Source: Topomyia yanbarensis
Taxonomy: Eukaryota; Arthropoda; Insecta; Diptera; Culicidae
Direction: 5' to 3'
Assembly (NCBI RefSeq): GCF_030247195.1
Contig: NC_080672.1
Span: 311,000,627 to 311,064,626, forward strand
DNA length: 64,000 bases
The number at the start of each line of letters is the position of its first letter. Positions within the stretch are counted from its first letter, which is position 1. The notes below the pieces were generated by a model. That model searched no databases and was not told the DNA's origin. It saw only the letters and a program-made list of their open reading frames with translations. The translations under genes and the position numbers were made by a program. Positions 1-10,545 of this stretch are shown here, in pieces.

Positions 1-942
1 CACCAAGAAGATTTGTTCGGATTCTGCCCGGGAGCAGAAGATCTACCGAGTTGCATTCCCTCACGATAGTGCGAACGAAACACCTTTTTTGATGGTGGAG
101 TTCTCAGTTCTTATCATGTAATAATAAAACCAGACAGAATGTATTGAGATAATCTTATTTTCAAGGAAGCGTGAACCAGCGCAACTGTAGCTTCAATTAA
201 TGTGTCAAACTATTGCTAAGGTTTTAACATTAAAATATCTAGGGGTATGGATCGACTCGAAAGGTACCTGGGGTTGTCACATAAGGTATCTGAAACTGAA
301 GTGCCAACAAAGGATCAACTTTCTACTTACAAGAACCAGAAGTTGGTGGGGTACCCACCGAGGAGACCCTAATCAAACTGGAAAGAATCCAGTATCGTTG
401 CTTGCGTAAAGTTCTTGCGATAGATTTTGAGAGCTGTCAAATCGATTGCTCATCCGATGTGATATAATGAACCCGTTGCTGATTGAACACTTGGAGAGAC
501 TCGCCGAATTTCTAAACCCTATTTATGTTCTTGCACTTCGACTATATGGCACAGAGAATCAATCCTTCTTCGTACAATCCTGTGATCGTTTCTTAGATAC
601 ATTAGATATGATTCAGCTGTATGCTTCGACACGTCCACTTAGGAAGAGATGCGTGGAATCCCGGATCATGTACGCCCGCAAGTGATCCCCATTATATTTT
701 ATAATAAATTCCGAGAAATCGGCTTTGACAAAATGTTCTACACTATCGGGTCAAATCCCGATGGGTCCGCTGACCTCGGTATCTTCAATGATAGTGCCAC
801 CGTTTCATTCAAGCTCACTGATCCTGCTTCAGTTTACGTCGCAGAATTAGCTGATTTTCAGTATTCCCTTGGGATCATCGGCACATTGCCCACAGATCAC
901 TACTTCGTCGTTTCGGACATCCTCAGTTCTATCGAGGCTCTT
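1..942 (+). pseudogene. LINE ORF2 remnant: end of RT and start of RNase H
   Basis: Decayed non-LTR retrotransposon. About 200-409 encodes the segment after the RT palm (KYLGVWIDSKGTWG, then KCQQRINFL), typical of mosquito LINEs with a downstream RNase H domain. Frames then shift (446-685, 649-945), and 730-942 reads as RNase H: FYTIGS replaces the expected YTDGS, so the first catalytic Asp is lost; AELAD keeps the Glu; VVSDILSSIEAL keeps the next Asp. The frame breaks at 943, exactly where a SINE has inserted, and the protein resumes at 4753 with SSIEALRALKATNKFP. Several stops and frameshifts mean it cannot be functional. The clade (I, LOA or similar) is inferred from domain order and is not certain. 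Confidence 0.85.
928..942 (+). repeat. 15-bp target site duplication, left copy
   Basis: TCTATCGAGGCTCTT occurs here and again at 4753-4767, bracketing the inserted SINE. Joining the two flanks restores the LINE reading order. Confidence 0.85.
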
Positions 943-943
943 T

Positions 944-1015
944 GACGGCGCCGGTGGTTGAGTGGTAAGCGTGACCACCACTCATTCCAGTTGGCCTGGG
1001 TTCAATGCCGGCCGA
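944..1015 (+). promoter_or_regulatory. Internal Pol III promoter of the SINE (tRNA-like A and B boxes)
   Basis: An A-box-like TGGTTGAGTGGTAAGCG at about 953-969 and a B-box-like GGGTTCAATGCC near 1000 lie at tRNA-like spacing. The anticodon-stem region GACCACCACTCATTCC does not fold as a convincing tRNA, so this is a SINE head and not a tRNA gene. Confidence 0.7.
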
Positions 1016-1530
1016 GGTCGTTGAGATGTTTCTGAGGTAAAAACGATTTTAATCCACCTAACAGTGTGATGGGACATTTCTTATAACTCTTATCACTCTC
1101 TTCGGATATTATATCGTTTGAGAACATTTAGAACTTGATGCTTCGCGATGTTTTTGATAACACATAATACATGGGACAGTGGCAGGACTCAGAGAATCGC
1201 TCAAATCAGCATGGGACAACATCAGTCCTAGAAATCTCAAACCAAATCAATGGGAAAGCGAAAAAATGGCCCATAAAATAGACATACCAACGAATTATTG
1301 CTAATGCCCTGTTAATAAAATATCTAAATTGTGGTGGAAAAACTGAATTTTCCTAAAGGGGTTATATATTGTACTGAGCCAAAAAAAACGAAATTACTAG
1401 AGCCCATCAAACATATGTTCATATTTGGCTGATAAAATCCTGGTTTCAATGTATTATAATAGATATTCAGCATTCGAAGAAGTTTCTTGTGAACGAGTGT
1501 AGAACGACTTTGTCTCTACTTACTTGAAGT

Positions 1531-3259
1531 CAGCGGCGTAGCCAAAAAATCGGTTTGGTGAAAATCGATCATACTGTCCAAACGGCATAATTCCGAAACC
1601 GTAATTTTTGAAGTTTTAAATTATGCAGAAATATTTTTTCAGAAAATAGCAACAGAGTTCGTGTCTTTAGCGAATTTGTTGAGACTTTATTGTAGTCATG
1701 AATATCAACCTGAGAAAATTCACCATAAATACTTCTTGGACGATATACCGTCAAAATTATTTTATCAAATGATGCGCTGTTTAACGTTTGTAAAACTCAT
1801 TGAAGATACTAAACCTCCGAAATTGGCGGTTTCAAAATGACCTATACATATAATTGGTCATACAACAAAAATCAAATGCTCATCAAAATCGATAAGAACC
1901 TGCTAGAGTCGAATGGAAATCGTCATTTCTCTCTACATTTGGAAAGTGTTATCGCCATCATTAATCATATTACGTTTCCGTCTCAACTCGACGCATTCCC
2001 AAAATAAAAACCTGTTTTAATCCACCTAGTGGTGCAATTGTGCTTTTCTCATTTGTCCAGACTATGATTCCATGGCTGGTTATGTGCAATACAATGGTGG
2101 AAATGAATATTACATGTTCAGTACGATTTGCACATACATACAACGGATCGACAGCCACGATCTTGAGATACTATGTGATACTGAAACATCGCTTGAAACC
2201 AGCGGCGGATCATGGAGAAAGATCCGGGTGGTCCAGGTCCTGCCGAAAATTTTCAACTTGTTAAGAAATTTTAAACTAGTTTTAATTTTAAAGTAGCAAC
2301 CCCTCACTGCATACTCGCTCCGGGCCGGTATGATTGACGATTTTTAGAGTGATTACATAACCTTTCTATATGAGAAAGGCAAAAATGTACCAAAGTCCAA
2401 AAAAGTCAATTTTTGTCAAACAATGTTTCATGCATTTTAAAGTCATTTGGCATCAAAAATACAAATTTGATTTTGAATTTTTTTCATTTCAGTTTATATG
2501 GGAATTTGCTGTGTGATTGCACTCTTCAACTCGTAACTCCGGAACCGGAAGTCCAATCAATAAAAAATTCAATAGCATGGGAAGGTTGTACCTTTCATTT
2601 GAGACTAACTTTGCACAAATCGGTCCAGCCATCTCTGAGAAACAGAGGTCACATTTTTTTCCACATACACACATACACACACAGACATTTTCCGATCTCG
2701 TCGATTGGCATATGACACGGCCCTCCGGGTCGGGATTAGATTGACGAATTTTAGAGTGAATGAGAAAGACAAAAACATTTTTAGCAAATGTTGAAAGTTA
2801 TGCATTTTTTTGGTGAGCAGTTCTATGTTTCATAGACATTAAATCAATTTTAATTTCGCTTCCTATTAAATAAAGACCCTTATTATAGTACATCACTACA
2901 AAAACGAGCTCAATTTGAAAAGAAATGTGAGGATTATGATTGATTACAGAACTCTGGAATTTTCTATTGGAATGTTTTCAGGCAGGAATTTGATATTGAT
3001 GCTATTAGACAACTGTGAAATCAAGACCAATAGATCAGTTACATATCAGGAGGACCCCATTCCGACAATTTATCAAAAGTCCTCATGATGTTTACAACAA
3101 GTTATCAAACTACGGATCAGATAATTGTTATTGTAATATTGAATTAAATCAGTTTGCATCAATAAATTTTCAACAAAAATTAAATATTTTTTTGGGTGTG
3201 GTGGGGGGGGGGGGTTGTATGGTGTTAAACCCCAAAACCTTCTCTTGGCTACGCCGTTG
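1531..3259 (+). mobile_element. hAT-like non-autonomous element with 8-bp target duplication
   Basis: Left end CAGCGGCGTAGCCAA at 1531; the right end, as reverse complement, reads CAACGGCGTAGCCAA (ends 3259). Flanks are CTTGAAGT (1523-1530) and CTTGGAGT (3260-3267), an 8-bp duplication with one mismatch. CAG...GGCGTAGCCA ends with 8-bp duplications fit hAT-superfamily elements. No transposase is visible. A G-run at 3205-3215 lies near the right end, as in related elements (compare 61950-61958). It contains further repeats (2008-2800). Confidence 0.75.
2008..2800 (+). mobile_element. TTTTAATCCACCTAGTGGTG repeat, type with CCTTTCTC...GAGAAAGG ends
   Basis: Head CTGTTTTAATCCACCTAGTG with TGCTTTTCTCAT, and an internal CCTTTCTATATGAGAAAGGC end near 2362-2381, then a second block with CTCCGGAACCGGAAGTCC (2538-2555), CATTTGAGACTAA, CAGCCATCTCTGAGAAAC, a CA microsatellite and CGGCCCTCCGGG (2718-2729), ending GAGAAAGACAAAAAC. 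This may be two tandem or overlapping copies. Relatives lie at 10546-11965 and 61496-62370. Confidence 0.65.
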
Positions 3260-4752
3260 CTTGGAGTTATTTATTTTGCTTTTCATTTTCCGATATGTTT
3301 CAAATCAATCCGATGGTTATAAGTTGGAAAAATTGCAGTCAGAAGGATCGCACAAATGAGCATTTTTGCACTGATAAGTTATCAAGTTCCTTCCAGACAA
3401 CTTGGAAGTGTTCGGTGATTATTTCTAGCGGTTGTAGATAGAAAAATGAAATACAAAATTAGTTTTATCGAAATAATGTTTGGCTTATTTCAATGGATTA
3501 TTACTATATTGAACAATAAATAGGCGACAAAGAGTAATCCACAAACAACAAGCCATAACTTTTAAAATATTCAAAATAGATATTTGAAGTCTTCAGTAAA
3601 GTTATTCGCAAAAGTAAGAGCTACAAATTTACTGAAGGCATCATTTCGATATAATCACTTCCAAGAAAATTAGTGAAAATATCTCACTCATAGGGTGATT
3701 AATCAGTAAAAGCACAATACCAAAAGAAAGGGCATATTGCCTCCATTATATTCTCCGAAGATACTATTGACCTAAAATAAGCCGTTTTGGCGTTAATAAT
3801 AGATAACATGTTTTTGGTCATATTTCTGGCAATGGAAAATGATAAAAATCTTTCGTCCGCATTTAATGTTTAATATCTCTTTTGATAATAGTCCGATTTC
3901 AACAATCTATAGCTTGTTGGAAAGGTATTCGTTTAAGCTACATAAAAACATATAAATTGTTAATCTATATTGTTAATTTTGGCAGATAATTTAAAAAAAC
4001 TGCAAAAAACGCCATTTTTACGCATTCAAACATTCATATCTTGGAAACTAAACATCAGAATCAAAAACAAATTAATAGCGTTCATACTGTTTTTTAGTTC
4101 TTTCATTTAAAATTGGTTTGGATAAGATCGGTTCAGCCATTGCTGAGAAACACGAATGAGAATTTGTCCGTTACATACACACACACACACACACAGACAC
4201 ACACACATACACACAGACATTGTCCCAAATCGTCGAGCTGAGTCGATTGGTATATAAGACTCGGCCCTCCGGGCCTCGGAAAAAATCTTGAAAGTTTGAG
4301 CGAATTCTATACATTTCTTTTATAAGAAATGTAAAAAGGGATGTAAAGCCGTTGGTCCCCGGTCTATGAGTTTGGTGGATCGATATCTAGTCCAGAGAGT
4401 GAAGTCACCTCTCTGGCGTCGGTAAAGAAGAAGTATATCCAACTTCTATACTCTACTAACAAAAATATCCTCCTCCCGTGATACTTGTGGAGTGCGTAGT
4501 AGTATATACGGCCTCTAGCAAAAGCAAGTATAGGACTAACAATTCCTTCCCTTTCCTTCCGCGATCTACGTTCGGGCCTGGCCTGCACCGGTATTGATCA
4601 ATAAACACTTTAGGATTACCAGGAGTTGCACATTGAAAGATGTTTCGCTACTCCCAAGCATAATTATCTACTTATTCTCTGTGCAACTTCAGCTAATTCA
4701 GATCGATAACGGAGTAGCAGCCAGGGGTGGTCGCACAAGCTCAAGCTCAAGC

Positions 4753-4767
4753 TCTATCGAGGCTCTT
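4753..4767 (+). repeat. 15-bp target site duplication, right copy
   Basis: Identical to 928-942. Confidence 0.85.
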
Positions 4768-5058
4768 CGTGCGTTGAAAGCCACAAATAAATTCCCGTAA
4801 TTTCTGTTATTACGGGACGGGAGTCCTTCAGTACGTTTTCTGAAATTTTTTTTTCCAGATTACCTTTGTTTGGGTCACTTTTCATCGCTTCATCCCGGGT
4901 AATGGAAAGGCCGACTTTGATGGTGACATCTACAAAAGACCAATTTGCTGAATTAGTATCTGTCTTCAGAGGGCACTCAACTCTGCTATCAAACCTCGTA
5001 CCGAAGGATGGGTGCGGGTCGGGATTTCATTCGTGTAATATTCCGACGTATGTCCAAC

Positions 5059-5528
5059 CAGTGGTGCAAATTTTCATTTTCAAATGCCAACTTTCAGCTC
5101 AATCAAACCCAACCATGATTCAAATTCAAAGCCTCCCTTAATCATTCACTTTCAAGTTGGCGGGATTTTCATAACCAAACCGTACGTCTTCATTTCAAAT
5201 TGATGTTTTTTCATTCACCAACCAAAATTGTTATCTGCTCTGTAGAGGCCAGTTTAGGTTAAATGTTGACATATTTTGCGTTTTCAAGCTTACATGAACA
5301 GTAAGAAGTATGTTCAGAATTGTTTTGCTTGAAAAACCTAGTCAATATCCCAGTACAGAGATATTCATACGGTCAATGAAATCGAAAATGAATGGAAAAT
5401 GATTGAGCAGCTCGGCTGTTTGAATGAATGATGTAAGCGAAAAACGGCGAATTGAACATAGTAGGGCATGATTTGAGATTTGTTCTTCCTTCAAGTTCAA
5501 AATAGTCTGGTGAAAATTTGCAGCTCTG
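5059..5528 (+). mobile_element. hAT-like MITE (470 bp) inside the LINE
   Basis: Left end CAGTGGTGCAAATTTTCA; the right end reversed is CAGAGCTGCAAATTTTCA. Both flanks carry TGTCCAAC (5051-5058 and 5529-5536), a perfect 8-bp duplication. Removing it restores the LINE sequence coding MSNHYTLDAHL. No coding capacity. Confidence 0.85.
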
Positions 5529-6039
5529 TGTCCAACCACTATACATTGGATGCACATTTGCAACGTATTGGGCTTACAGTCTGTTCGCTTGTAACGAGGG
5601 TTATCACGACATCGAGCATGTTATCTAGACATGCGCTAGGTATTGTGACGTCAGGTCTCAGTTAAAGGATTTCCTTCGAACTCGAGGTAGACCACCCAAT
5701 GTCCTAGTTCTAGATATACTGGTAAGTCGCGACCTCCCCTGTACGTCCCTTATTTATAATGTAATAAATACAGTCAATAAGCTCCCTCCTTTTATTTCTC
5801 AGCTTTCAGAAGTCTTCTGTCCTGCTTTGTGGAGCCAACTATGTGACCGTCGGTCTTATGACGCCTGCATAAAATAAACTTGAAGCGAGAGTGACCTGAT
5901 TGTCTGACCAGTTTTGAAGGATTCCGAAGAATACCACCCATCGACTCGGGTATTCACGTCTTGGTACCCTGATGCTCAAATTAATTTCGTTGATCTCCCG
6001 TTTGCATGAAAGCCGCAAGTTTTGTTCTTCTTTCCCTGT

Positions 6040-6335
6040 CATCATGTCCGCATTCTCTTCCCTGTCCCGATACAACTGCTGCTACACCGACGTTGGGAAT
6101 AAATTCCCCTCTGAATATTTTGACCAAGCATAAGTCTCTGTTGCCAAAACCAAATTTGTATTCTGCATTTCTAACTTTAAGATAGCTGTCATTTTTTAAT
6201 AAAAATTATTGTATATCGAATTGAATTCCTAGTTTTAAGATAGCTGTGAAATTTCATATAAAAACTTGTTCCTTCTCTTGTATATCAAACTGTGTTATTA
6301 ATTTTAAGATAGCTGTAAATTATTTCGTAAATTAT
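6040..6335 (+). repeat. LINE 3' UTR with repeated AAGATAGCTGT units
   Basis: TTTTAAGATAGCTGT recurs near 6175, 6233 and 6301, about 60-68 bp apart, separated by AT-rich spacers ending in CTTGTATATCAAA-like strings. A second copy of the same 3' UTR is at 32336-32715. Confidence 0.75.
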
Positions 6336-6610
6336 TAATGTTTTATAGTGTTCTTTCTCTCCACTCGTCATCAGCTGCGTTGACACATTTTGCTTTGAGT
6401 GTATTTATTTTCCTACTGTGTACATCAGCCTCCTGTCAAGGATGGCGTCTCTGCACAGCCAGCATCACTGCCATAAAAATCAAAACAATAATTTTGGATC
6501 GAATCATTAAAAGCTGTATTTAGTTACAATGTGCCGATTTTCTGAATGATATAGTATCTAATCATGCTGCAAGATGCAAAACGTCATGTGGAATGCTTCA
6601 ATATTGTTTA
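6336..6610. other. No gene seen
   Basis: Short AT-rich stretch after the LINE 3' UTR; no coding or repeat structure I can name. Confidence 0.4.
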
Positions 6611-6860
6611 TACACAGAAAAATAAAACAACCCACAGAATTAGTTCTTTTAACCTAAATTTAGGTAGTTTTGAGTTTTGCGTCGCTTTCGCACTTATAAG
6701 TGTTGTCAAAAACAAAGCGACATTCGACTTCCATGGAATAAGGCGCTTTTGAGTTGTTTGAAGTATACTCAAAATTAGGTAGATTCAACTTAAATTTAAG
6801 TATATTTGACTCAAGGTTGAGTATAAAAAAACCTCTCAAAGACGTGTTTTTCCGTGGATA
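6611..6860. mobile_element. AT-rich MITE with ACACAGAAAAA / TTTTTCCGTGG ends
   Basis: Left ACACAGAAAAATA and right GTTTTTCCGTGG form imperfect inverted ends. The interior has runs of AACCTAAATTTAGGTAG, ACTCAAAATTAGGTAG and TTGACTCAAGGTTGAG typical of mosquito CACGGAAAAA-type elements. Target duplication not resolved (possibly TTA). Confidence 0.5.
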
Positions 6861-7507
6861 AAGGGAAACTACCTTCAACACGGTTTACCTATTTTAACCT
6901 GATTCCACGATACCCCGAGATTCAGTCAAAATATCTCAACTATTGGTAGTTTTTCGTATCCGTGGAGCGCCGAACAAAATTCTTTGTTTGGGGCTTTATA
7001 GCTATAACGCCCCATATATGTAAATAGCTGTCAAACTTCATATGTTGGTATAGGGTTGCCAGGAGGCTGGTGTACACACACAGATGTTTGACTGGAATAT
7101 TTACGATCGGGGAATAACTTGACAGATAGTGTTTATTTCATATATGTACCACTGATTTGATGGTGGCGCTAGTATACCTTCTCCATACGAGTACCACGAA
7201 CAACGAAACGAAAGAGGTTCAAGGGAAAAACGTGTTCGTTACGGGTGTTACGATCGCCGTCAAGGCAGCTAGAACAACTTTTAGAAAAAGCGCATTCCAA
7301 AATGTGGATAAAGAAAACTATTATTAGAGCTTATTAATTTATCCGTAACTGGAAACCGTCAGCAAAGTTACATAAATCTTATAATAAATTTAGCTGGAAG
7401 TTGTTTTTAGCAACCGGCTTTTTTCCTTCCTTAAAATGTTTTGATTTTCTTGTTGTGTGAGGTGTGTAATCGGTAAATCATTATTGCTTTTTTCTCGAGA
7501 AAAATAG
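6861..7507. other. No gene seen
   Basis: Mixed-composition DNA containing two CTGTCAAAC/TTGACAG-like strings and a cluster of ACGA repeats (7190-7215). No supported coding region or RNA gene. Confidence 0.4.
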
Positions 7508-7522
7508 ATGAAAAACATTTTT
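7508..7522 (+). repeat. 15-bp target site duplication of ORF1-only retroposon A, left copy
   Basis: GATGAAAAACATTTT is repeated exactly at 8726-8740. Confidence 0.9.
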
Positions 7523-8725
7523 TTTGTAATTCGTTTATTTGACACGGCTCATAGCGGTAGCTTAACTGAGCCGTGGATCTTTTATACGTTTACAATACAT
7601 GTAAAAATAAAAATACAAACAAGAATTAATTAATTGGATCTCGTGCGCGCAACTTTTTATTGCGAGCGGAGACCTTTTTTCGCGAGGTCTGTTGGCAAAC
7701 AGCGTCAGGGGGGTCATTTAATTCGCTCTTGTTTTTCACGTCCCGGTCGAAGCTTGGTGTCCGGGATCAGATGTTCTCCCTTGCTTCTTGCACTTATTGT
7801 TGATCAGTGTAAATCCGTTGTCATTGTTACTGCATTCGTTGCCGAAGTTGCTTACATTTGCTTTTGGGGTGCTGAATGATTCTTTTGCGGTTGTCATTAT
7901 GGTCTGAACAGCTGCCACAAATTTGGCCACCGTTTGTGGTTCAGGCATTGGTATTGAAAACTCTGTTTTAGGTTGGTTTGCCGTAGATGAGTTGGCAATC
8001 GGTTGAGATGCATTTTCCTCTGCATCTTCCGCGCAAGGTTGTCCATGATGATTACAATACTTGCACGTAGGAGTTTGCCCCTCATGGGTGCATAGCGTAG
8101 TTTGCATAATTGTTGTTCCGTGAGTATTGAGTTTTATTGCCAAGTAGGAGGGTATAGACCTTTCAACCCGCATCCTCACTACAAAAACGCCGTTAGGAGT
8201 ACCCGGGACGAAGTTTCTCCAAGTATCAGGTGTAACGGATTCTTCTTGTCCGTATTGCGACATGCATTTTGCAATTGGCTCAGGAGGGGTACGAGGTGAT
8301 AGGTCACTTACATCTATATAATCATTCTCAATGTATACGGAAATCTTAATTCCAACGTTGTCACTTTCAACTACGTGTTTTAAGTTGTTCTTCAAAACAA
8401 AACGCTCGGCTTGTGCTAACGTGTTGAATGATGTTAACATTGCGAGGATGATGATACTGAAGGTACAAGACTTCCGCAAGCCTAAGTTGCATTTTTACCC
8501 TCAGAAGGTATTCCACTTCACTAAAACTCGGTCGTTTTAAACAAAATTTAAAGTCAACGACCGCTGCGTTGGGTCGGAGTAGAGCTTTTTCGTCCACTTT
8601 ACTCATGATGACAATAATAATCCGATATTTCCTTTGTTCTCGAGACAATGCACACTAGAGCTAGAGGCCTGTTGTTCACTTGGCTCGATTGTACGTCTGA
8701 CTACGGCAGAAGTAGAAAGTAGACT
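7523..8725 (-). mobile_element. ORF1-only retroposon, copy A (half-LINE-like)
   Basis: About 1.2 kb bracketed by a perfect 15-bp duplication (7508-7522, 8726-8740). On the minus strand it starts AGTCTACTTTCTACTTCTGC, has a ~120-bp 5' UTR, one LINE-type ORF1, then a 3' UTR (CCACGGCTC..AGTTAAGCTACCGC, AAATAAACG) and an A-run next to the target. No RT or endonuclease follows. Copy B (12677-13897) has the same 5' and 3' ends at a different target, so the unit mobilises as a defined element and is not a random truncation of a longer LINE. Confidence 0.85.
7626..8606 (-). pseudogene. LINE-type ORF1 protein (RRM-RRM-CCHC), copy A, frameshifted
   Basis: Start ATG at 8606 gives MSKVDEKALLRPNAAVVDF. 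The first RRM-like fold carries FSEVEYLLRVKMQ, LAEVLYLQYHH and a degraded LTSFNTLAQAERFV strand-helix. The second has SVYIENDYIDV, DLSPRTPPEPIAKCMSQYG, then NGVFVVRMRVERSIPSYLAI. Then comes a zinc knuckle read as CKYCNHHGQPC: a 9-base in-frame deletion has removed the residues QTA found in copy B, breaking the CX2CX4HX4C spacing. A Ser/Thr/Ala-rich linker and a GFTLINNKCKKQ block with basic tail follow. Reading frames shift near 8430 and again in the tail. Probably an RNA-binding chaperone of an RNP by family analogy; this copy is inactive. Confidence 0.75.
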
Positions 8726-8740
8726 GATGAAAAACATTTT
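8726..8740 (+). repeat. 15-bp target site duplication of retroposon A, right copy
   Basis: Identical to 7508-7522. Confidence 0.9.
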
Positions 8741-8859
8741 GGCCAATGAAAGCAAATCACCAAGCATAACAATTCGTGAACCTATCACATCCTCTTTCAA
8801 ATGAATTAACGTCAAGACTTTTAGTATTGTAGTCGGGAATATAAACAAGATATGTAGGA

Positions 8860-9070
8860 TTTTCTACACATTTAGCAAAATTTGTTTTGGATAGAATTTG
8901 TGTGCTTTTACCAGAATTCTGGCAGCAAACCCGTAGCGCCCGATTTTGGCAAGAATGCTGCCAGGAATGTACAATTTTGTTAGAGTCCTGCCAAAGTTTT
9001 GTTCGACTTTTGCAATAATCTTGTCCGGAAGATATTGCGATGTTTTTGGTACGGATCCCTTCAAAATTCT
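8860..9070. repeat. Degenerate CCAGAATTCTGGCA / TTTTGGCAAGAAT repeats
   Basis: Short motifs of the type TTTACCAGAATTCTGGCA, TTTTGGCAAGAATGCTGCCA, GTCCTGCCAAAGTTTTG and TTTGCAATAATCTTGTCC follow one another every ~25 bp. A diverged minisatellite-like array; reading frames here on both strands are a by-product. Confidence 0.5.
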
Positions 9071-10535
9071 CCTCACATTTAACTCGGCCATAGTCCGACA
9101 GAAATCTAACGGAACGACTTCTATTGGAGGATTTCATGTCTCGGGAGATGTTGGTTCGATTCCGAAGATTTTCGGAAAGTGGCTCGATTTTGAAAGTCAT
9201 CTTCTTGTGTTTCCGAAAATCGAACATTTACAACTGCACCAATGATGTGCACGACGAGCACCGCTCGCTTGAATTCGATGTTTGAGGTGAACATGTGCAA
9301 TACTATAGGAATGTTTGAGGTTTGCATTCGCGTTCGTGAGAACTGAGTGTACGCTGAGCGTTCGCTCGCTCTTTCTCCGCTGCCCAGATGTTGATGGCTG
9401 CCGTTGCTCAGAGAGGTGGGTGATTAAATTCCTTGATATCGCTAGACTTGCCAAAAGACTTTCGGTTTTATTTCTATAACAATTGGTTTACTTTTAGTCC
9501 ATTAAATAATGTCCATTATCTTCATTGTTTTAAGGTTAAGAAACCTTGGTCTATTAGAATTGAATACTTGGTCTATAAGAATTGAATTGCGTAGGAAATA
9601 ATGGGTTCAGCTTTGCCATCGGTTTATACATACAAAACATCGTCGAAACTCTAAGCGAAGTCGATTTATTAGATTTAAAGTATGCAAAATAGTTGTTGGA
9701 GAAACTACCGACCTAGCCAAATGGTGCTTTGAAAAAGAGGCTATATTTTTTTTAGTAAAAGGCATTTAAAGACAAACAAATCAATTACAGAAAAAAGAAC
9801 AATAACTCTGTAACGGTTTAGATTTGATGGTATGTGTTCAACGATTTTTCCACCAAATATGACCCTCTATCACCCCTCGAGAGATTCTTAACCGTGATCC
9901 AAACACCATTTATCCACCCCAAATAAAGAGAATTGGGCAATTTATCTATAAGAAAAATTGTCTGCAAGTTTCCAAAATTCCTACATGGCTTTTAGGCTGG
10001 CAAAAGTTTTTACTTTTTTTCGGAACACTGTTAATTCCAATGGTAATTGGATGCACAAATTATATACAAATTATGAGCTGTTGTCGATAGCTCTAGCTCA
10101 CCCACAAGAGGTTTCAAGTTTCTATAACAATGTATACGGAAACTAGGAAATAATAACTTCAAATCATATAAAAAATTCCACAGTTATTCTGCACACCTCA
10201 AAACCGATTTTTTTTTTAAATTTCCTATTCCAAGCATGTGCGAGAAAGAGAGACAACACATAACTTCATATGAGAATATCGTTTTACTGCAAAATCGGAT
10301 CAATTTACAGTCTTCGGCAATGTTGATCCTTACACCTTAAGCTATATATCTGTAGATTACGGGATGCACAAGATGATACTGGCATTTTTTTACTGCATTT
10401 GTTGTTTCTTTCGCTTATTTTTCATATATTTTCACATACAAACTTGAAAGATCGAGTAAAGGCGCTATAACCTAGGCTTATTAGCCAGGGCAAGGTGTAA
10501 ATACCTCTGTCCCATCCCAAAGGACCAAAGGAGTG
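9071..10535. other. No gene seen
   Basis: AT-rich intergenic DNA. 9240-9420 is slightly richer in GC with CGCTCGCTCTTTC-like strings. No ORF here has a recognisable motif or coding-like composition. Confidence 0.4.
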
Positions 10536-10545
10536 ACATATGAAA

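Larger units (their letters stand above)
1046..4342 (+). mobile_element. TTTTAATCCACC / GGCCCTCCGGGCC repeat, type with ACATTTCTTATAA ends
   Basis: Starts GATTTTAATCCACCTAACAG followed by ACATTTCTTATAA and ends ATACATTTCTTTTATAAGAAATG, giving short inverted ends. The right half contains imperfect palindromes, GGTTCAGCCATTGCTGAGAAAC, a CA-rich microsatellite (4172-4217), CGAGCTGAGTCGATTGGTATA and GGCCCTCCGGGCC (4262-4275). A minus-strand relative is at 27408-27900 and an end fragment at 55988-56056. It interrupts the SINE and is itself interrupted by the hAT-like element at 1531-3259. Calling it a single element is inference from the two matching ends. Confidence 0.55.
943..4752 (+). mobile_element. 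tRNA-headed SINE inserted in the LINE, itself split by nested repeats
   Basis: Between 15-bp duplications (928-942, 4753-4767). The 5' head at 944-1045 is tRNA-like. The SINE body resumes near 4343 (GATGTAAAGCCGTTGG...) and runs to a 3' tail of GCTCAA repeats at 4734-4752. The middle (about 1046-4342) is a later insertion of another repeat. The body from about 4440 matches, on the opposite strand, the 3' part of the retroposon at 50223-50560, including TATTGATCA and CGGAGTAGCA blocks, which supports the body assignment. The unsplit SINE would be roughly 510 bp. Confidence 0.75.
4753..6335 (+). pseudogene. Same LINE continued: RNase H end, C-terminal CCHC-like module, 3' UTR
   Basis: Resumes after the SINE as SSIEALRALKATNKFP. 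The RNase H His region is degraded (GHFSSLHPG then stop), followed by GRDFIRV and MSN. The hAT-like MITE (5059-5528) interrupts here; after it comes NHYTLDAHLQRIG, then in other frames CNEGYHDIEH and FLRTRGRPPNV, the Cys/His C-terminal module usual in these mosquito LINEs. The terminal HPSTRVFTSWYP motif follows near 5940-5970. Several stops and shifts are present, so it is a fossil. The 3' UTR (about 6040-6335) has repeated AAGATAGCTGT units. Confidence 0.8.
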
